A stretch of 37,375 nt of DNA, from positions 1 through 37,375 of the forward strand of contig JAUWYL010000010.1 in the NCBI GenBank assembly GCA_030615855.1. The letters are read 5' to 3'. This DNA comes from a bacterium. GTDB lineage: Bacteria; UBP18; UBA7526. The position numbers and the translations under genes were made by a program. This document shows positions 8,736 to 16,597 of this stretch, in pieces (position 1 is the first letter of the stretch; every line of letters starts with the position of its first letter). The notes below the pieces were generated by a model that did not search any database, was not told where the DNA came from, and was given only the letters and a program-made list of their open reading frames with translations.

Positions 8736-8845
8736 TAAATCTCCTTTCCAAACACGGGAGGTATGGCCGTTTCCCGCCATGCCCTATCGCCCCGATATCA
8801 TATCCCTTAATTGGGATTTAGAACATTGGGGTCGGAACAATATTC
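8736..8845 (-). promoter_or_regulatory. Structured leader of tupABC-moeA, candidate Moco/Tuco-type riboswitch
   Basis: The minus-strand RNA can form three helices. The outer helix pairs CCCC (8831-8828) with GGGG (8793-8790), extended by a CG pair across one bulged base. It encloses the hairpin ATCCC-AATTAA-GGGAT (8817-8802). Next comes ATGGC (8780-8776) with GCCAT (8767-8763), capped by a loop holding GAAA, a possible GNRA tetraloop. A CTCCCGTG arm then competes with the terminator. Position ahead of tungstate uptake and moeA genes makes a molybdenum- or tungsten-cofactor riboswitch the best guess. I cannot align it to the Moco family model, so the ligand is inference; the terminator switch is directly visible. 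Confidence 0.6.
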
Positions 8846-8858
8846 AGTTTTTAAATCA

Positions 8859-8887
8859 AGTCTAACTTAATTTTTCGGATTTGTCAA
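8859..8887 (-). promoter_or_regulatory. Sigma-70-type promoter of the tup operon
   Basis: On the minus strand TTGACA (8887-8882, a perfect -35) is followed by exactly 17 bases and TAGACT (8864-8859, four of six matches to TATAAT). Transcription would start near 8852, just ahead of the structured leader. The -35 begins four bases after the stop codon of the HAD gene. Confidence 0.65.
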
Positions 8888-8890
8888 GAA

Positions 8891-9472
8891 TTACTTTATC
8901 AGTTTTGCTATCTCGTTCTTTACCCTTATCCAATCTTCTTCAGAGGATTCTTTGACTTTGATGGCTGCTATTCCGCAGGTTTGGTAAGCGGTGATATCCC
9001 GGTCCCTATCGCCAACCCCAAAGATGACATCATAACTTTTCTGGATGGTTCTGACAGTATCGATCTTGTATTCCAGACTCCGAGTAAAGGGCCTTCTATG
9101 ATATACTTCTCCTTGAGGGAAGTTATGTGCCTTTAACCACCACTTGGACGCCTTGAGGACCGTGGTCTCTCTACTACTTACATAGAATATCTTAATCCCT
9201 TTCTGCTCCACCCACCTCAATACTTCTCGGGATTTAAGAATCGGTTTATCCTTCTTTACCAGTTCAGGATTAAAATACTTTCTCCAGTTTGTACTGCCAT
9301 CTGGATTAGTGGCAATCGCTCTTCTCTCATTTTCATTAGCTATCGTTCCATCGATATCAATAATGCAGGCCTTGGGCTTAGGTAGTTGAGTAAAAGCCTT
9401 TTGAACTCCGCCAAATAAGACAGAAACAATAACTAACCCCAGAACCCCAATCCATAGATACCTTCTTCTCAT
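8891..9472 (-). CDS. Membrane-anchored or secreted HAD-superfamily phosphatase
   Basis: 193 residues. An N-terminal hydrophobic segment (about 6-22 after MRRR) acts as anchor or signal peptide. The rest is a compact HAD hydrolase: motif I DIDGT at 39-43 (nucleophile D39, acid/base D41), motif II YVSSRE at 97-102, motif III K136 in LEYKID, motif IV GDRDRD at 154-159. It resembles HAD-type acid phosphatases and polynucleotide 3'-phosphatase-like proteins that act on phosphomonoesters. The substrate cannot be told. It lies between the 57-residue gene and the tup promoter. A GGAGGGGAAGG ribosome site precedes the ATG. Confidence 0.85.
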   Translation of the reverse strand: MRRRYLWIGVLGLVIVSVLFGGVQKAFTQLPKPKACIIDIDGTIANENERRAIATNPDGSTNWRKYFNPELVKKDKPILKSREVLRWVEQKGIKIFYVSSRETTVLKASKWWLKAHNFPQGEVYHRRPFTRSLEYKIDTVRTIQKSYDVIFGVGDRDRDITAYQTCGIAAIKVKESSEEDWIRVKNEIAKLIK

Positions 9473-9710
9473 ATCCTTCCCCTCCTTTGCAACCGCAAAA
9501 GCGCAAAATTATAAACAAAAACGCAAAATTAATTTATAGGATTTTTAGTTGCTGTTGATAATCTGCGATCATCTGCGTCTTAATCTGCGCCTTAATCTGC
9601 GCCTTGCTTTTAGTTTTTAGTCTCCGAACTCCGAACTATTAACTCCGAACTAACTTATCTGTGCTCATCTGCGGTCTTTTTCTGTGGCCATCTGTGGTTC
9701 TCATCTGCGG
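9473..9710. repeat. Spacer of iterated words upstream of the HAD gene
   Basis: The gap is built from several word families on the plus strand: GCGCAAAATTATAAAC with a second CGCAAAATTAA; four ATCTGCG-type units at 9548-9602; CCGAACT units near 9623-9652; and a further run of ATCTGTG/ATCTGCGG units at 9656-9720. No gene is visible. Confidence 0.6.
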
Positions 9711-9884
9711 TCATCTGCGTCTACCGAAGCAGCCTAACTGACAGTCAGTAATCTTAATCCCCAACTCATTCGCTGCCTTACCAATCTCTATAGGCTTCAC
9801 CTTCAACCTTTTAGCCAGAGCCAAGGCTTCAACACAGGGAAGTCTCTTGTTCTGTGCTACTTTTAAAACTTCATCTTTAATCAT
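9711..9884 (-). CDS. 57-residue protein with conserved-looking CQLGCFG end, linked to MobB
   Basis: The frame runs ATG to TGA: MIKDEVLKVAQNKRLPCVEAL, then a helical AxELGIKI segment and DCQLGCFGRRR at the end. GAGGG sits about 8 bases before the ATG. Three cysteines (LPC, CQLGC) and short helices suggest a winged-helix-like fold with possible metal or thiol chemistry. From memory, small proteins ending in CQLGCFG occur beside Mo/W cofactor genes in anaerobes and archaea; I cannot confirm this here. It lies directly downstream of the mobB-like gene. The last three arginine codons and the stop fall inside an ATCTGCG-word repeat, so the repeat has set the gene's end. Confidence 0.75.
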   Translation of the reverse strand: MIKDEVLKVAQNKRLPCVEALALAKRLKVKPIEIGKAANELGIKITDCQLGCFGRRR

Positions 9885-9957
9885 TTCATTTCCCTCTTGA
9901 CAAGTCTTACGGCAAACCTAATTAACACCGCGTAGGTGTTAACGGTTAACTTCTCAA
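9885..9957. repeat. GTTAAC-word hairpin between mobB and the 57-residue gene
   Basis: The gap contains AACACC (9920-9925) and GGTGTT (9932-9937) separated by GCGTA, followed by AACGGTTAAC. The stem AACACC/GGTGTT could be a weak hairpin, but no T-run follows on the minus strand. Confidence 0.4.
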
Positions 9958-10419
9958 TTACCTGATCCTCTTTTTAACGAACTTTACTGCCTTATCAAAT
10001 TCATTAGATGAGATTATCAAATCTACTTTCTTTAGTACTCTCTTGGCACTCTCCTTTATCCTCTTTCCCTCTGCCTTAATCATTACAGCAACGTCTGGTT
10101 TAATATAATCTAAGACGCTCGTTCCTTCAATGATTACTCCCTTGCATCCCGAGACCATTCCCAGGGCAACCTTAAGCGCCCAGCCTAAGTCTTTTCTGGG
10201 AGAACTAACCAAGACCACCTTCTCTGCTCCGGCTTCCTTTAGTAAAGCAGTATCCTTTCCCGGAGCCTCGATCGCCTCCTCTTTAGAAGTGACGGAGATA
10301 TTCTCTTTGGAAACCGTGGTCTTTATTGCTCCGAAGTCCTTCAGACTTTTAAGAATCTTACAGGCCAAAGCGGTCTTCCCCACCCCCTTATGCGCCCCTG
10401 ATATCGTAATAATCTTCAC
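9958..10419 (-). CDS. mobB: MobB-like P-loop GTPase of molybdopterin cofactor synthesis
   Basis: 153 residues from a GTG at 10419. The frame opens ten codons earlier, but those lie in a repeat, and AGGTGCGGG sits directly before the GTG. Residues 8-16 are the P-loop GAHKGVGKT in the position usual for MobB. Later strands include VVLVSSPRKD and GVIIEGTS. MobB binds GTP and assists attachment of a guanine nucleotide to the cofactor. The usual pattern of longer MobB proteins is shortened here and the sequence is divergent, so a related P-loop role in Mo/W metabolism remains possible. Neighbours (the CQLGCFG protein, and the tup-moeA operon 1.4 kb on) support the assignment. Confidence 0.72.
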   Translation of the reverse strand: MKIITISGAHKGVGKTALACKILKSLKDFGAIKTTVSKENISVTSKEEAIEAPGKDTALLKEAGAEKVVLVSSPRKDLGWALKVALGMVSGCKGVIIEGTSVLDYIKPDVAVMIKAEGKRIKESAKRVLKKVDLIISSNEFDKAVKFVKKRIR

Positions 10420-10497
10420 CCCGCACCTTCTACCATCTTCACCCCGCACCCTCTCCTCTCCAAATCCTAACCGCGGACAAGGAAGGGGCGGGGTTCA
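10417..10497. repeat. Second copy of the tupB-tupC gap repeat, upstream of mobB
   Basis: 10438-10497 matches 6960-7019 at about 50 of 60 positions without gaps. It is preceded by another TTCACCCCGCACC unit at 10416-10428. Its plus-strand ends CACCCCGC and GCGGGGTT are imperfect inverted repeats. In both places the unit provides the ribosome site of a Mo/W gene (GGTGCGGG then the start codon). Confidence 0.7.
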
Positions 10498-10507
10498 TCT
10501 TTATTCC

Positions 10508-10711
10508 TTAGAGAGAGTTGATGTAGCTCTCAATCAATGCTTTTGCCTCTTCTGCCTGCTCTTTTGAAGTTAGAATATCTACCTTACCCATAGGACCTAA
10601 GTGAGGGATATCTGCAGAACGAAGCATTACCAGAATCCCATTCTTCTCCAACAAGTCTTCCAACATCTCGGCAATCGACCTATTCGGTGCAAGGTAAACT
10701 ATTTCCCACAT
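10508..10711 (-). CDS. DUF2007-type small protein (putative signal-transducing)
   Basis: 67 residues with the DUF2007 layout: WEIVYLAPNRSIAEMLEDLLEKNGI, then a short strand pair, then KVDILTSKEQAEEAKALIESY. Proteins of this family are small ferredoxin-like folds annotated as putative signal transducers; no reaction is known. It is the last gene of the membrane/TPR cluster, 30 bases after the 427-residue membrane protein, with AAGGGAAAT as ribosome site. Confidence 0.75.
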   Translation of the reverse strand: MWEIVYLAPNRSIAEMLEDLLEKNGILVMLRSADIPHLGPMGKVDILTSKEQAEEAKALIESYINSL

Positions 10712-10741
10712 TTAATATTTCCCTTCATCTCCCTTTGGATT

Positions 10742-12025
10742 TTAGTTCTGGAATTCTGCAGTTTTTACAGAGATCACTTTTCCGGAACTTACTGAGGAGT
10801 AAAAGATCATGGTGGCAGCAATTACTACTAAGTTAAAAAGAACAACCAAGGCCGTAGTAAAGGGTCTTATGGATAGGTTCATCCAGGGACGCCAAGCTAA
10901 TAAACAGCGTAAGATGTTATCAATTTTAAGGGGAATGAAGAGAATAATAGCCCCGCAGATAATAAAGAAAGAACACTTCACAAAATTCCTCTTCCAGAGG
11001 ATGAAATTAGATTTCAGAGCAGATGAAAATCCCAGACCTTCTTTCACAATTATACAAGGGATGAATATGATAAAAAGGTTAATAATGTGGGGGATAAAAG
11101 TATGATAAAATTGATAAATTTGGAGGAAGCTTCCCGAAGGCCGCCAATAGGTTTTGCCCAGACTAACGGATAGAAGAAAAGGCAATTCAGGGATTAGCAG
11201 GATGACGGCAAGGATTATATGAAAGAGAAACAGAGGTTTAAAATATCTGAGGGCATAAGACATAATCCCAGATCTCATTAATTTCTCACCCTTTATTGCT
11301 CTATCGATAATGGATAATATACCTCCTTCAAGCAATGAAATGAATCCAGCACCGAACCATAGCCCAGGAAGAACCAGGGCCACCGGCCAAGCAGCAAGCT
11401 CTCTGAATTTGCCCCGGCAGAATAAAAACATACCGGCAAAAAATAAGACCGAAAAGACCAAAGAAGGAAGGAGCAATTTATCTACAAATACAACAGATTC
11501 TTTAAGATCGGTTTCTTTGAATCGGTTGAGATATTTCTTTATGAGGCTAATGCCAAACAAAACTATTAAAAAGAATATTATAGCCTCTATTTGATAGTTA
11601 CGGGTTCCAAGGCGAAAGTATTCTAAACCATGCAAGAGAATCTGCCGCCAAGATTTGAATCCCCATATTAATGGTATAATTTTTGTTTTACCTTCTGCTG
11701 CTTCCTCTACAGACTTTGCTATCTTTTCTGCATGCTTGTGATACCAAGAGACACGTATAAGAGCGCCATATAGAAAATTTAATAGGGTAATAAATAAAGG
11801 AACTAAGAATATCCAGATATGTTTTCTGACTATGTAAAAGCCTTCTTTGAACATCAGGAAGTAGGTCTTTATCTTTCGAAACTCTTCATTCTTCTCCCTG
11901 GCAAGCAGTTTACGTAATCCAAGAATAACAATGATTGCTATTACCAAAATTAACAGAATATCCATAAGAATATCTATGGGGGTCAATAGAGCAAACGGCT
12001 GGGTAAAGATTCTTATAGAAGGCAT
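10742..12025 (-). CDS. Polytopic membrane protein, paralogue of the one at 15276-16553
   Basis: 427 residues with roughly eight membrane helices and a short conserved head (MPSIRIFTQPFALLTPIDILM). A cytoplasmic-looking stretch KEKNEEFRKIKTYFLMF follows, and the tail is IAATMIFYSSVSSGKVIS. The second copy at 15276-16553 shares the head, the EKNEEFRKIKTYFLMF stretch, the helix pattern and the tail. I recognise no transport or enzyme motif. It follows the TolB-like gene with the stop, junction block and start packed in about 30 bases. A role as membrane base of a multi-protein complex is inference from context. Confidence 0.7.
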   Translation of the reverse strand: MPSIRIFTQPFALLTPIDILMDILLILVIAIIVILGLRKLLAREKNEEFRKIKTYFLMFKEGFYIVRKHIWIFLVPLFITLLNFLYGALIRVSWYHKHAEKIAKSVEEAAEGKTKIIPLIWGFKSWRQILLHGLEYFRLGTRNYQIEAIIFFLIVLFGISLIKKYLNRFKETDLKESVVFVDKLLLPSLVFSVLFFAGMFLFCRGKFRELAAWPVALVLPGLWFGAGFISLLEGGILSIIDRAIKGEKLMRSGIMSYALRYFKPLFLFHIILAVILLIPELPFLLSVSLGKTYWRPSGSFLQIYQFYHTFIPHIINLFIIFIPCIIVKEGLGFSSALKSNFILWKRNFVKCSFFIICGAIILFIPLKIDNILRCLLAWRPWMNLSIRPFTTALVVLFNLVVIAATMIFYSSVSSGKVISVKTAEFQN

Positions 12026-12055
12026 CGATTATTTCCTTTCATTTCCCTTTGGATT

Positions 12056-12631
12056 TTAGTTCTTCAGAGTTAGTGTTATTTCTCTCTCTTTTTCTGGCAC
12101 TCTAAAGACTATTTTCTCATCGGAGAGCCATTTAGCATCTGTCTCAAATCTGTCTGGAGTATTAGTTAATTGGGTTTGATTAGTACCGTCAGCATTTATT
12201 GCCCAGATATCTCGGTTAAATGTCTGGTGGCCGTCCTCCCAAATGATGGAAAAAAGAACCCTTTGCCCATCGGGTGACCAGCGAGGATAGTCGGCATAAG
12301 CATATTCCCTTCCGGTAGAAGACCTAGTACTGGGAATGGTTTCTGGAGTATGGGTTAACTGTTTTTTATTGCTACCGTCAATATTCATCACCCAGATTTC
12401 AGCATTAAAAGTAAATAGTGCCTTCTTCCCATCTGGAGATATTGCTTTCCTTCCTATTGCTTCTAGTGAGATCGGTTTCACTATTTCTATTTTAACCCCT
12501 GGCTTTATTTCAACCTTTTCCATTTCTTTAACTTCTCTTGTTTTTCTGGAAAGATGCCATTGATATCCTCTAATCGCCCCTAATATTAAAATAACGGCTA
12601 AAATTATAAGCAATGTCTTCTTTATCTTCAT
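12056..12631 (-). CDS. Membrane-anchored protein with TolB-like (PD40) beta-propeller repeats
   Basis: 191 residues. An N-terminal anchor (about 5-20) is followed by two clear PD40 units and part of a third. Each unit has SPDG(K/Q)xxLF, then (E/D)IWxxNxDGxNxxQLTxTP (ISPDGKKALF, WSPDGQRVLF). A closed propeller needs six or seven blades, so this protein must oligomerise, pair with another protein, or be a remnant. Its start overlaps the stop of the TPR gene by four bases (ATGA), so the two are translationally coupled. Likely location is the outer face of the inner membrane or the periplasm. Confidence 0.75.
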   Translation of the reverse strand: MKIKKTLLIILAVILILGAIRGYQWHLSRKTREVKEMEKVEIKPGVKIEIVKPISLEAIGRKAISPDGKKALFTFNAEIWVMNIDGSNKKQLTHTPETIPSTRSSTGREYAYADYPRWSPDGQRVLFSIIWEDGHQTFNRDIWAINADGTNQTQLTNTPDRFETDAKWLSDEKIVFRVPEKEREITLTLKN

Positions 12632-13749
12632 TTCCCTTTAGGCTTTAGTTCTTGGATTCGCTTTTTGGCTTTCTCTACTAAGTATTTTTTCTTGGGGTAA
12701 TTATCTATTGCCTTTTGATAGGATTGGATTGCCTGGGGATATTTTTTCTGCTTTTCGTAAAGGCTTCCTATCTCATACTGGTCCATGGGGGCTCGCCTAT
12801 CCTGAGGATAATTCTTTAAAACCTTTTGATAGGTCCTGATAGCTTCTTCATAATTGTTTGTTTCTTTATAGCATTCAGCAAGTCTACGATAAGCAGAGGT
12901 TATCAAAGGGTTCTCCTGACCCTTTTCTATTATCTTCTGGTATGCTTTTATGGCAGGCTCATAATCGTTTAATGCCGGAGAACAATGTTTCTTAATCGTT
13001 GTTGCTGCCATTAGTGCTATTCTATCCTGGGAATAGTTATCAATGACTTTATTGAATTCTATCACGGCCTGTTTGTAATCCCCCCGATCCCTCCAATAGA
13101 TAAAAGCGATATTATATTGAACTAAAGCAGCGAGGTTTACATTTGATGATCCAATAAAATAAGAATGCCGAAACACCCAATCTTCAAAATCATCAAAGTT
13201 ATGTTGAGGATACTTCGCGATAAACTTTCTCATTTCCTTTATTTGCTCATCAGGTTTTTCTTGAAGATAGAGAAACATAATAATAAAGTATTGTGCTTCA
13301 TCAGCCCATTTGCTCTCTGGATGATTGTCAATAACTTCTCGCAGGGATTTTATGGCTCTATTGACTCTTTCTTGCCATTTTTCGTTCTTCTGTACTTGGG
13401 AAATTCTGGCCTCTAACACTTCCTGTGGCGGAATCTCAATTCTTGGATGGGTTTTAGACTCTCTGATTTTTGGATAAGGACAACGAACATATCTGGCGAT
13501 ATCATTATTGATCCTAATGGCATACTTAAAATGCTCCTCTGGAGTCCTCGGCCTCTTTAGATATTTAATCCCCCAGTAGAGGTTCGACCTTAAACAATTA
13601 TACTCTACCATTCGCTTCAGTTTCTTATGGGGATATTCCATAGATTTCAAATTGGTAAAGAAACTATTTACCCAATAGCTCCATCCTACAATGGCTAGAA
13701 CTCCAATGCTCAACAGAATAATTAATCTTTTCTTAGTAGGCTTCCTCAC
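12628..13749 (-). CDS. Membrane-anchored TPR protein
   Basis: 373 residues from a GTG at 13749, chosen because AAAGGGGG stands 5 bases before it; the frame also opens at a TTG 24 bases earlier that lies in the junction block. Residues 8-25 are a membrane anchor. The rest is helical with tetratricopeptide repeats, clearest in the second half (AVIEFNKVIDNYSQDRIAL, AIKAYQKIIEKGQENPLI, AIRTYQKVLKNYPQDRRAP, AIQSYQKAIDNYP). TPR arrays hold partner proteins. The C-terminus ELKPKGK is encoded by the cluster's junction block. Confidence 0.8.
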   Translation of the reverse strand: MRKPTKKRLIILLSIGVLAIVGWSYWVNSFFTNLKSMEYPHKKLKRMVEYNCLRSNLYWGIKYLKRPRTPEEHFKYAIRINNDIARYVRCPYPKIRESKTHPRIEIPPQEVLEARISQVQKNEKWQERVNRAIKSLREVIDNHPESKWADEAQYFIIMFLYLQEKPDEQIKEMRKFIAKYPQHNFDDFEDWVFRHSYFIGSSNVNLAALVQYNIAFIYWRDRGDYKQAVIEFNKVIDNYSQDRIALMAATTIKKHCSPALNDYEPAIKAYQKIIEKGQENPLITSAYRRLAECYKETNNYEEAIRTYQKVLKNYPQDRRAPMDQYEIGSLYEKQKKYPQAIQSYQKAIDNYPKKKYLVEKAKKRIQELKPKGK

Positions 13750-13798
13750 TCGTCCCCCTTTAGACTTCAGCAAGCGAAATAAATAATAGTAAATATAG

Positions 13799-15262
13799 TT
13801 ATGAATTTGGCTGTAAGGGATGCCTTTCTCTGAATTTTATTGCTTTAATTCGCTTATCTACTTGCCGTTGAGCAGACCAACTATCTGGATATTTACTCTT
13901 TAATGTCTGATAAGTGGCAATTGCCTTTTGGTGTTCGCCCTTTTCTTCGTAGCACTCTCCAATCTTAAAGTAAGCCTCAGCGACATTATGGGCTTCGGGA
14001 TAATCTTCTATGAATTTCTGGTAGGCTTCTATTGCCTTATCAAATTCTCCTAATTTCTGATAGCACTCTCCAATTCTAAATTGAGAATGGATAGTCTGAA
14101 ATTTCTTAAGCGCTTTCTGGTAGTTTCTTTCAGGAAAAAAGAAGATTCGCCCTAAGCCAGCGTGGGCTGATACCGCTTCTTTGCTTTTTGGATACTCATT
14201 TATAATCTTTTGGTAGGTTTCTTTAGCTTCTTCATACATCCGTAGTTGTCTATAGATTCTGCCCAAGTTTAGATAGATTCCCGGAATGCGGGTAGGGTCT
14301 TGCTTCTCAGTAAGTTCTTTCTTAAGCCTATAGATTTCTTCCCTCCTCCACCAATCGCTTCCCCATTTAGATTCCACCTTGGTGATTTTCCAGAGACCAC
14401 TCTTCTTAGTAAGGGTAAAATCAGCATGACCATAGTGCCTTGTAGGAACTTTGGTCTCTCCTTTTACTAAAATAGACTTCCATTGGAAGTGAGTATTTAC
14501 CCTTGCCTTGTCGTCTTCGAACCAGATACTATCCCAAGGATTCAAGAAGAGGGGAAAGGCGACTAATTTAAGGGAGATTTGCTCATGATTGTCAAAATAA
14601 TCTTTTAAGACTATTCTCTGTATTTCTCTGGGCTCAGCAAAGCAGAATAGATATGAATCAATGTCTTCGTTTTCAAAGGCTTTTACATAAGAATCAAGAA
14701 ATTTCAAAATCGGGGCTGCTCTTACTTCTCTTATTATAATACGAGAAACAACAGTTCCTATGATTAAGAGCATTATGATTAAAAGAGAAAGTTTAACTTT
14801 TCTATTCAGCCTTTTTATGCCTCTTATAATAATGGCCGGGAAAGAAAAGAGAAAGTATAGAGCTAAATAACTCCATAAGACCCAGCCGAAGTTTACACCC
14901 AAATCCAGATACCAAATAGTAGTAATATCTTCATGATATACTCCCCATAAAAACGAATAGATATAGTTATTGAAACGAAATAGGCCAATCAAAATAATCA
15001 GAGTAATAAAAGATGTTATTCCTAAAATCTTGGTCTTTCGTCTTGCTGACAAGAAAGCAATCCAAGCAGCCACACAGATTACAAGGTTACTGAGAAAAAG
15101 GGATACTATTACCAATATATTTTTGGTCTGCCAATAATGACGATATGCTTCCCAGCTGCCTAATATAACTATTCCAAATATGGCAAGAAAGGCTAAGGCA
15201 GATAAGATTATTAACCAGCGTGGTTTGAGCAGACTTTTAAGGTGTCCTTTTTTCATCTTCAT
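13799..15262 (-). CDS. Multi-pass membrane protein with NTF2-like middle and TPR tail
   Basis: 487 residues in three parts. About five membrane helices span residues 16-180. An alpha+beta segment at about 185-300 (ILKFLDSYVKAFENEDIDSYL, then GHADFTLTKKSGLWKITKVES) looks like an NTF2/SnoaL-type fold. TPR repeats fill about 315-475 (AKETYQKIINEYPKSKEAV, AIEAYQKFIEDYPEAHNVA, AIATYQTLKSKYPDSWSA). Tetratricopeptide tails of this shape occur in envelope assembly factors. It lies between the 425-residue membrane protein and the anchored TPR protein, all spaced by 50 bases or less. Confidence 0.75.
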   Translation of the reverse strand: MKMKKGHLKSLLKPRWLIILSALAFLAIFGIVILGSWEAYRHYWQTKNILVIVSLFLSNLVICVAAWIAFLSARRKTKILGITSFITLIILIGLFRFNNYIYSFLWGVYHEDITTIWYLDLGVNFGWVLWSYLALYFLFSFPAIIIRGIKRLNRKVKLSLLIIMLLIIGTVVSRIIIREVRAAPILKFLDSYVKAFENEDIDSYLFCFAEPREIQRIVLKDYFDNHEQISLKLVAFPLFLNPWDSIWFEDDKARVNTHFQWKSILVKGETKVPTRHYGHADFTLTKKSGLWKITKVESKWGSDWWRREEIYRLKKELTEKQDPTRIPGIYLNLGRIYRQLRMYEEAKETYQKIINEYPKSKEAVSAHAGLGRIFFFPERNYQKALKKFQTIHSQFRIGECYQKLGEFDKAIEAYQKFIEDYPEAHNVAEAYFKIGECYEEKGEHQKAIATYQTLKSKYPDSWSAQRQVDKRIKAIKFRERHPLQPNS

Positions 15263-15275
15263 TGGCCTTTGGATT

Positions 15276-16553
15276 TTAGTTCTTGGATTCTTCAGCTTTT
15301 AGAGAAATTACTTTTCTTGAAGTTACTGAGGAGTAAAAGATCATGGTGGCGGCAATTAGTATTAAATTAACAAAGGTCAACAATAAAGTTGTAAATAAAG
15401 GGCCTAATAGACCTATTCCTATAGGCGTGGTAACCAACCGTCTTATTGAACTAGAAATTATAAAGGGAATCAATAATATAGCCGCTCCACAAAAAATAAA
15501 AACAACGATCTTGGCAAAATGGTTTTTCCAGAAAAGAAAATTTTCTTTGAGTGCCGGTTTAAAGTTCAGGCTTTTACTAACAATAATATAGGGTATAAAG
15601 AGGACCAAAAGATAAAGGAGAGGCATTATAAAATCAACATAGGCTCTGGATAAATGTTGGGTAAATAATCTTATATATTCACTGTAACTAAATATACGTA
15701 ACCTCAAAATACCAGGTAAAATAAAAATCCATGTAACTATAGCAAGAAATAAATGGAGCATAAACAAAGGTCTAAAATGTCTGAGAATATCTGAAATAAT
15801 ATTACTCTTTGTAACTTCTTTTTTATTTATTATTCTTTCAACTGTTCCTAATATTCCAGCCATAACTAGAGTGAGCAAAATAATACTAAACCAAGAAAGG
15901 AATGGAGTCAAAAGGATTAGGTTTTTTGGAAAAAAGGGACAAGAGATGCGAAGTATAATACTTATTAATATTCCTAAGGCAATAGCAGAAGAAAGAGGCA
16001 ATATCTTTTTGATAAATGATACAGATTCTTTAAGTTCAGGTGCTTCACTTTTGTCCAAATATCTTTTAATATATCTTCCTCCTAAAAGAACTACTAAAAC
16101 AAGTAATAGGGGTACCAAACGACCTTGGCTACGAAATTGAAAATATTTTAAAGAAGAAGGGATAACCCTTCTAATAGTCAATAGTAAAAAGTGCCATAAA
16201 CTACTAAAAAACCCTCTCCAGCCTATCCCTTGAGGAAGTCTCTCCTTATAAATTTTAAGCCAATGAATATGCATAAGGCTACTATACAGGCAATCAGTTA
16301 AATTTATAAAAAGAGGTATTAGTACCAACCAGATGTATTTTTCCAACATACGGAATCCGTCCCGAAACATTAGGAAGTAGGTCTTTATTTTTCGGAACTC
16401 TTCGTTCTTCTCCTTAGCAAGTAGTCTAGCAAGTAGTTTGTGCAATCCAATAATAGCGAGGGCTACTATTACTAAAATTAACAAAACTTTCATGAGAATA
16501 TCTATGGGGGTCATTAAAGCAGTGGGTTGAGTAAAGATTCTTATAGGAGGCAT
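15276..16553 (-). CDS. Polytopic membrane protein, paralogue of the one at 10742-12025
   Basis: 425 residues with roughly eight membrane helices. The head MPPIRIFTQPTALMTPIDILM, the EKNEEFRKIKTYFLMF stretch and the tail IAATMIFYSSVTSRKVIS repeat those of the second copy, while the interior has diverged. The upstream 30 bases (junction block, then TTTCCTTTC and CGATG on the appropriate strand) are also nearly identical, so gene and ribosome site were duplicated together. No known family is recognised. Confidence 0.7.
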   Translation of the reverse strand: MPPIRIFTQPTALMTPIDILMKVLLILVIVALAIIGLHKLLARLLAKEKNEEFRKIKTYFLMFRDGFRMLEKYIWLVLIPLFINLTDCLYSSLMHIHWLKIYKERLPQGIGWRGFFSSLWHFLLLTIRRVIPSSLKYFQFRSQGRLVPLLLVLVVLLGGRYIKRYLDKSEAPELKESVSFIKKILPLSSAIALGILISIILRISCPFFPKNLILLTPFLSWFSIILLTLVMAGILGTVERIINKKEVTKSNIISDILRHFRPLFMLHLFLAIVTWIFILPGILRLRIFSYSEYIRLFTQHLSRAYVDFIMPLLYLLVLFIPYIIVSKSLNFKPALKENFLFWKNHFAKIVVFIFCGAAILLIPFIISSSIRRLVTTPIGIGLLGPLFTTLLLTFVNLILIAATMIFYSSVTSRKVISLKAEESKN

Positions 16554-16597
16554 CGACTACTTCCTTTCATTTCCCTTTGGATTTTAGTTCTCTGGAA

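Noticed and set aside
9540-9720. CRISPR-like array of ATCTGCG units
   Set aside because: Units are only 7-10 bases, degenerate and without unique spacers of constant size; no cas genes in the window.
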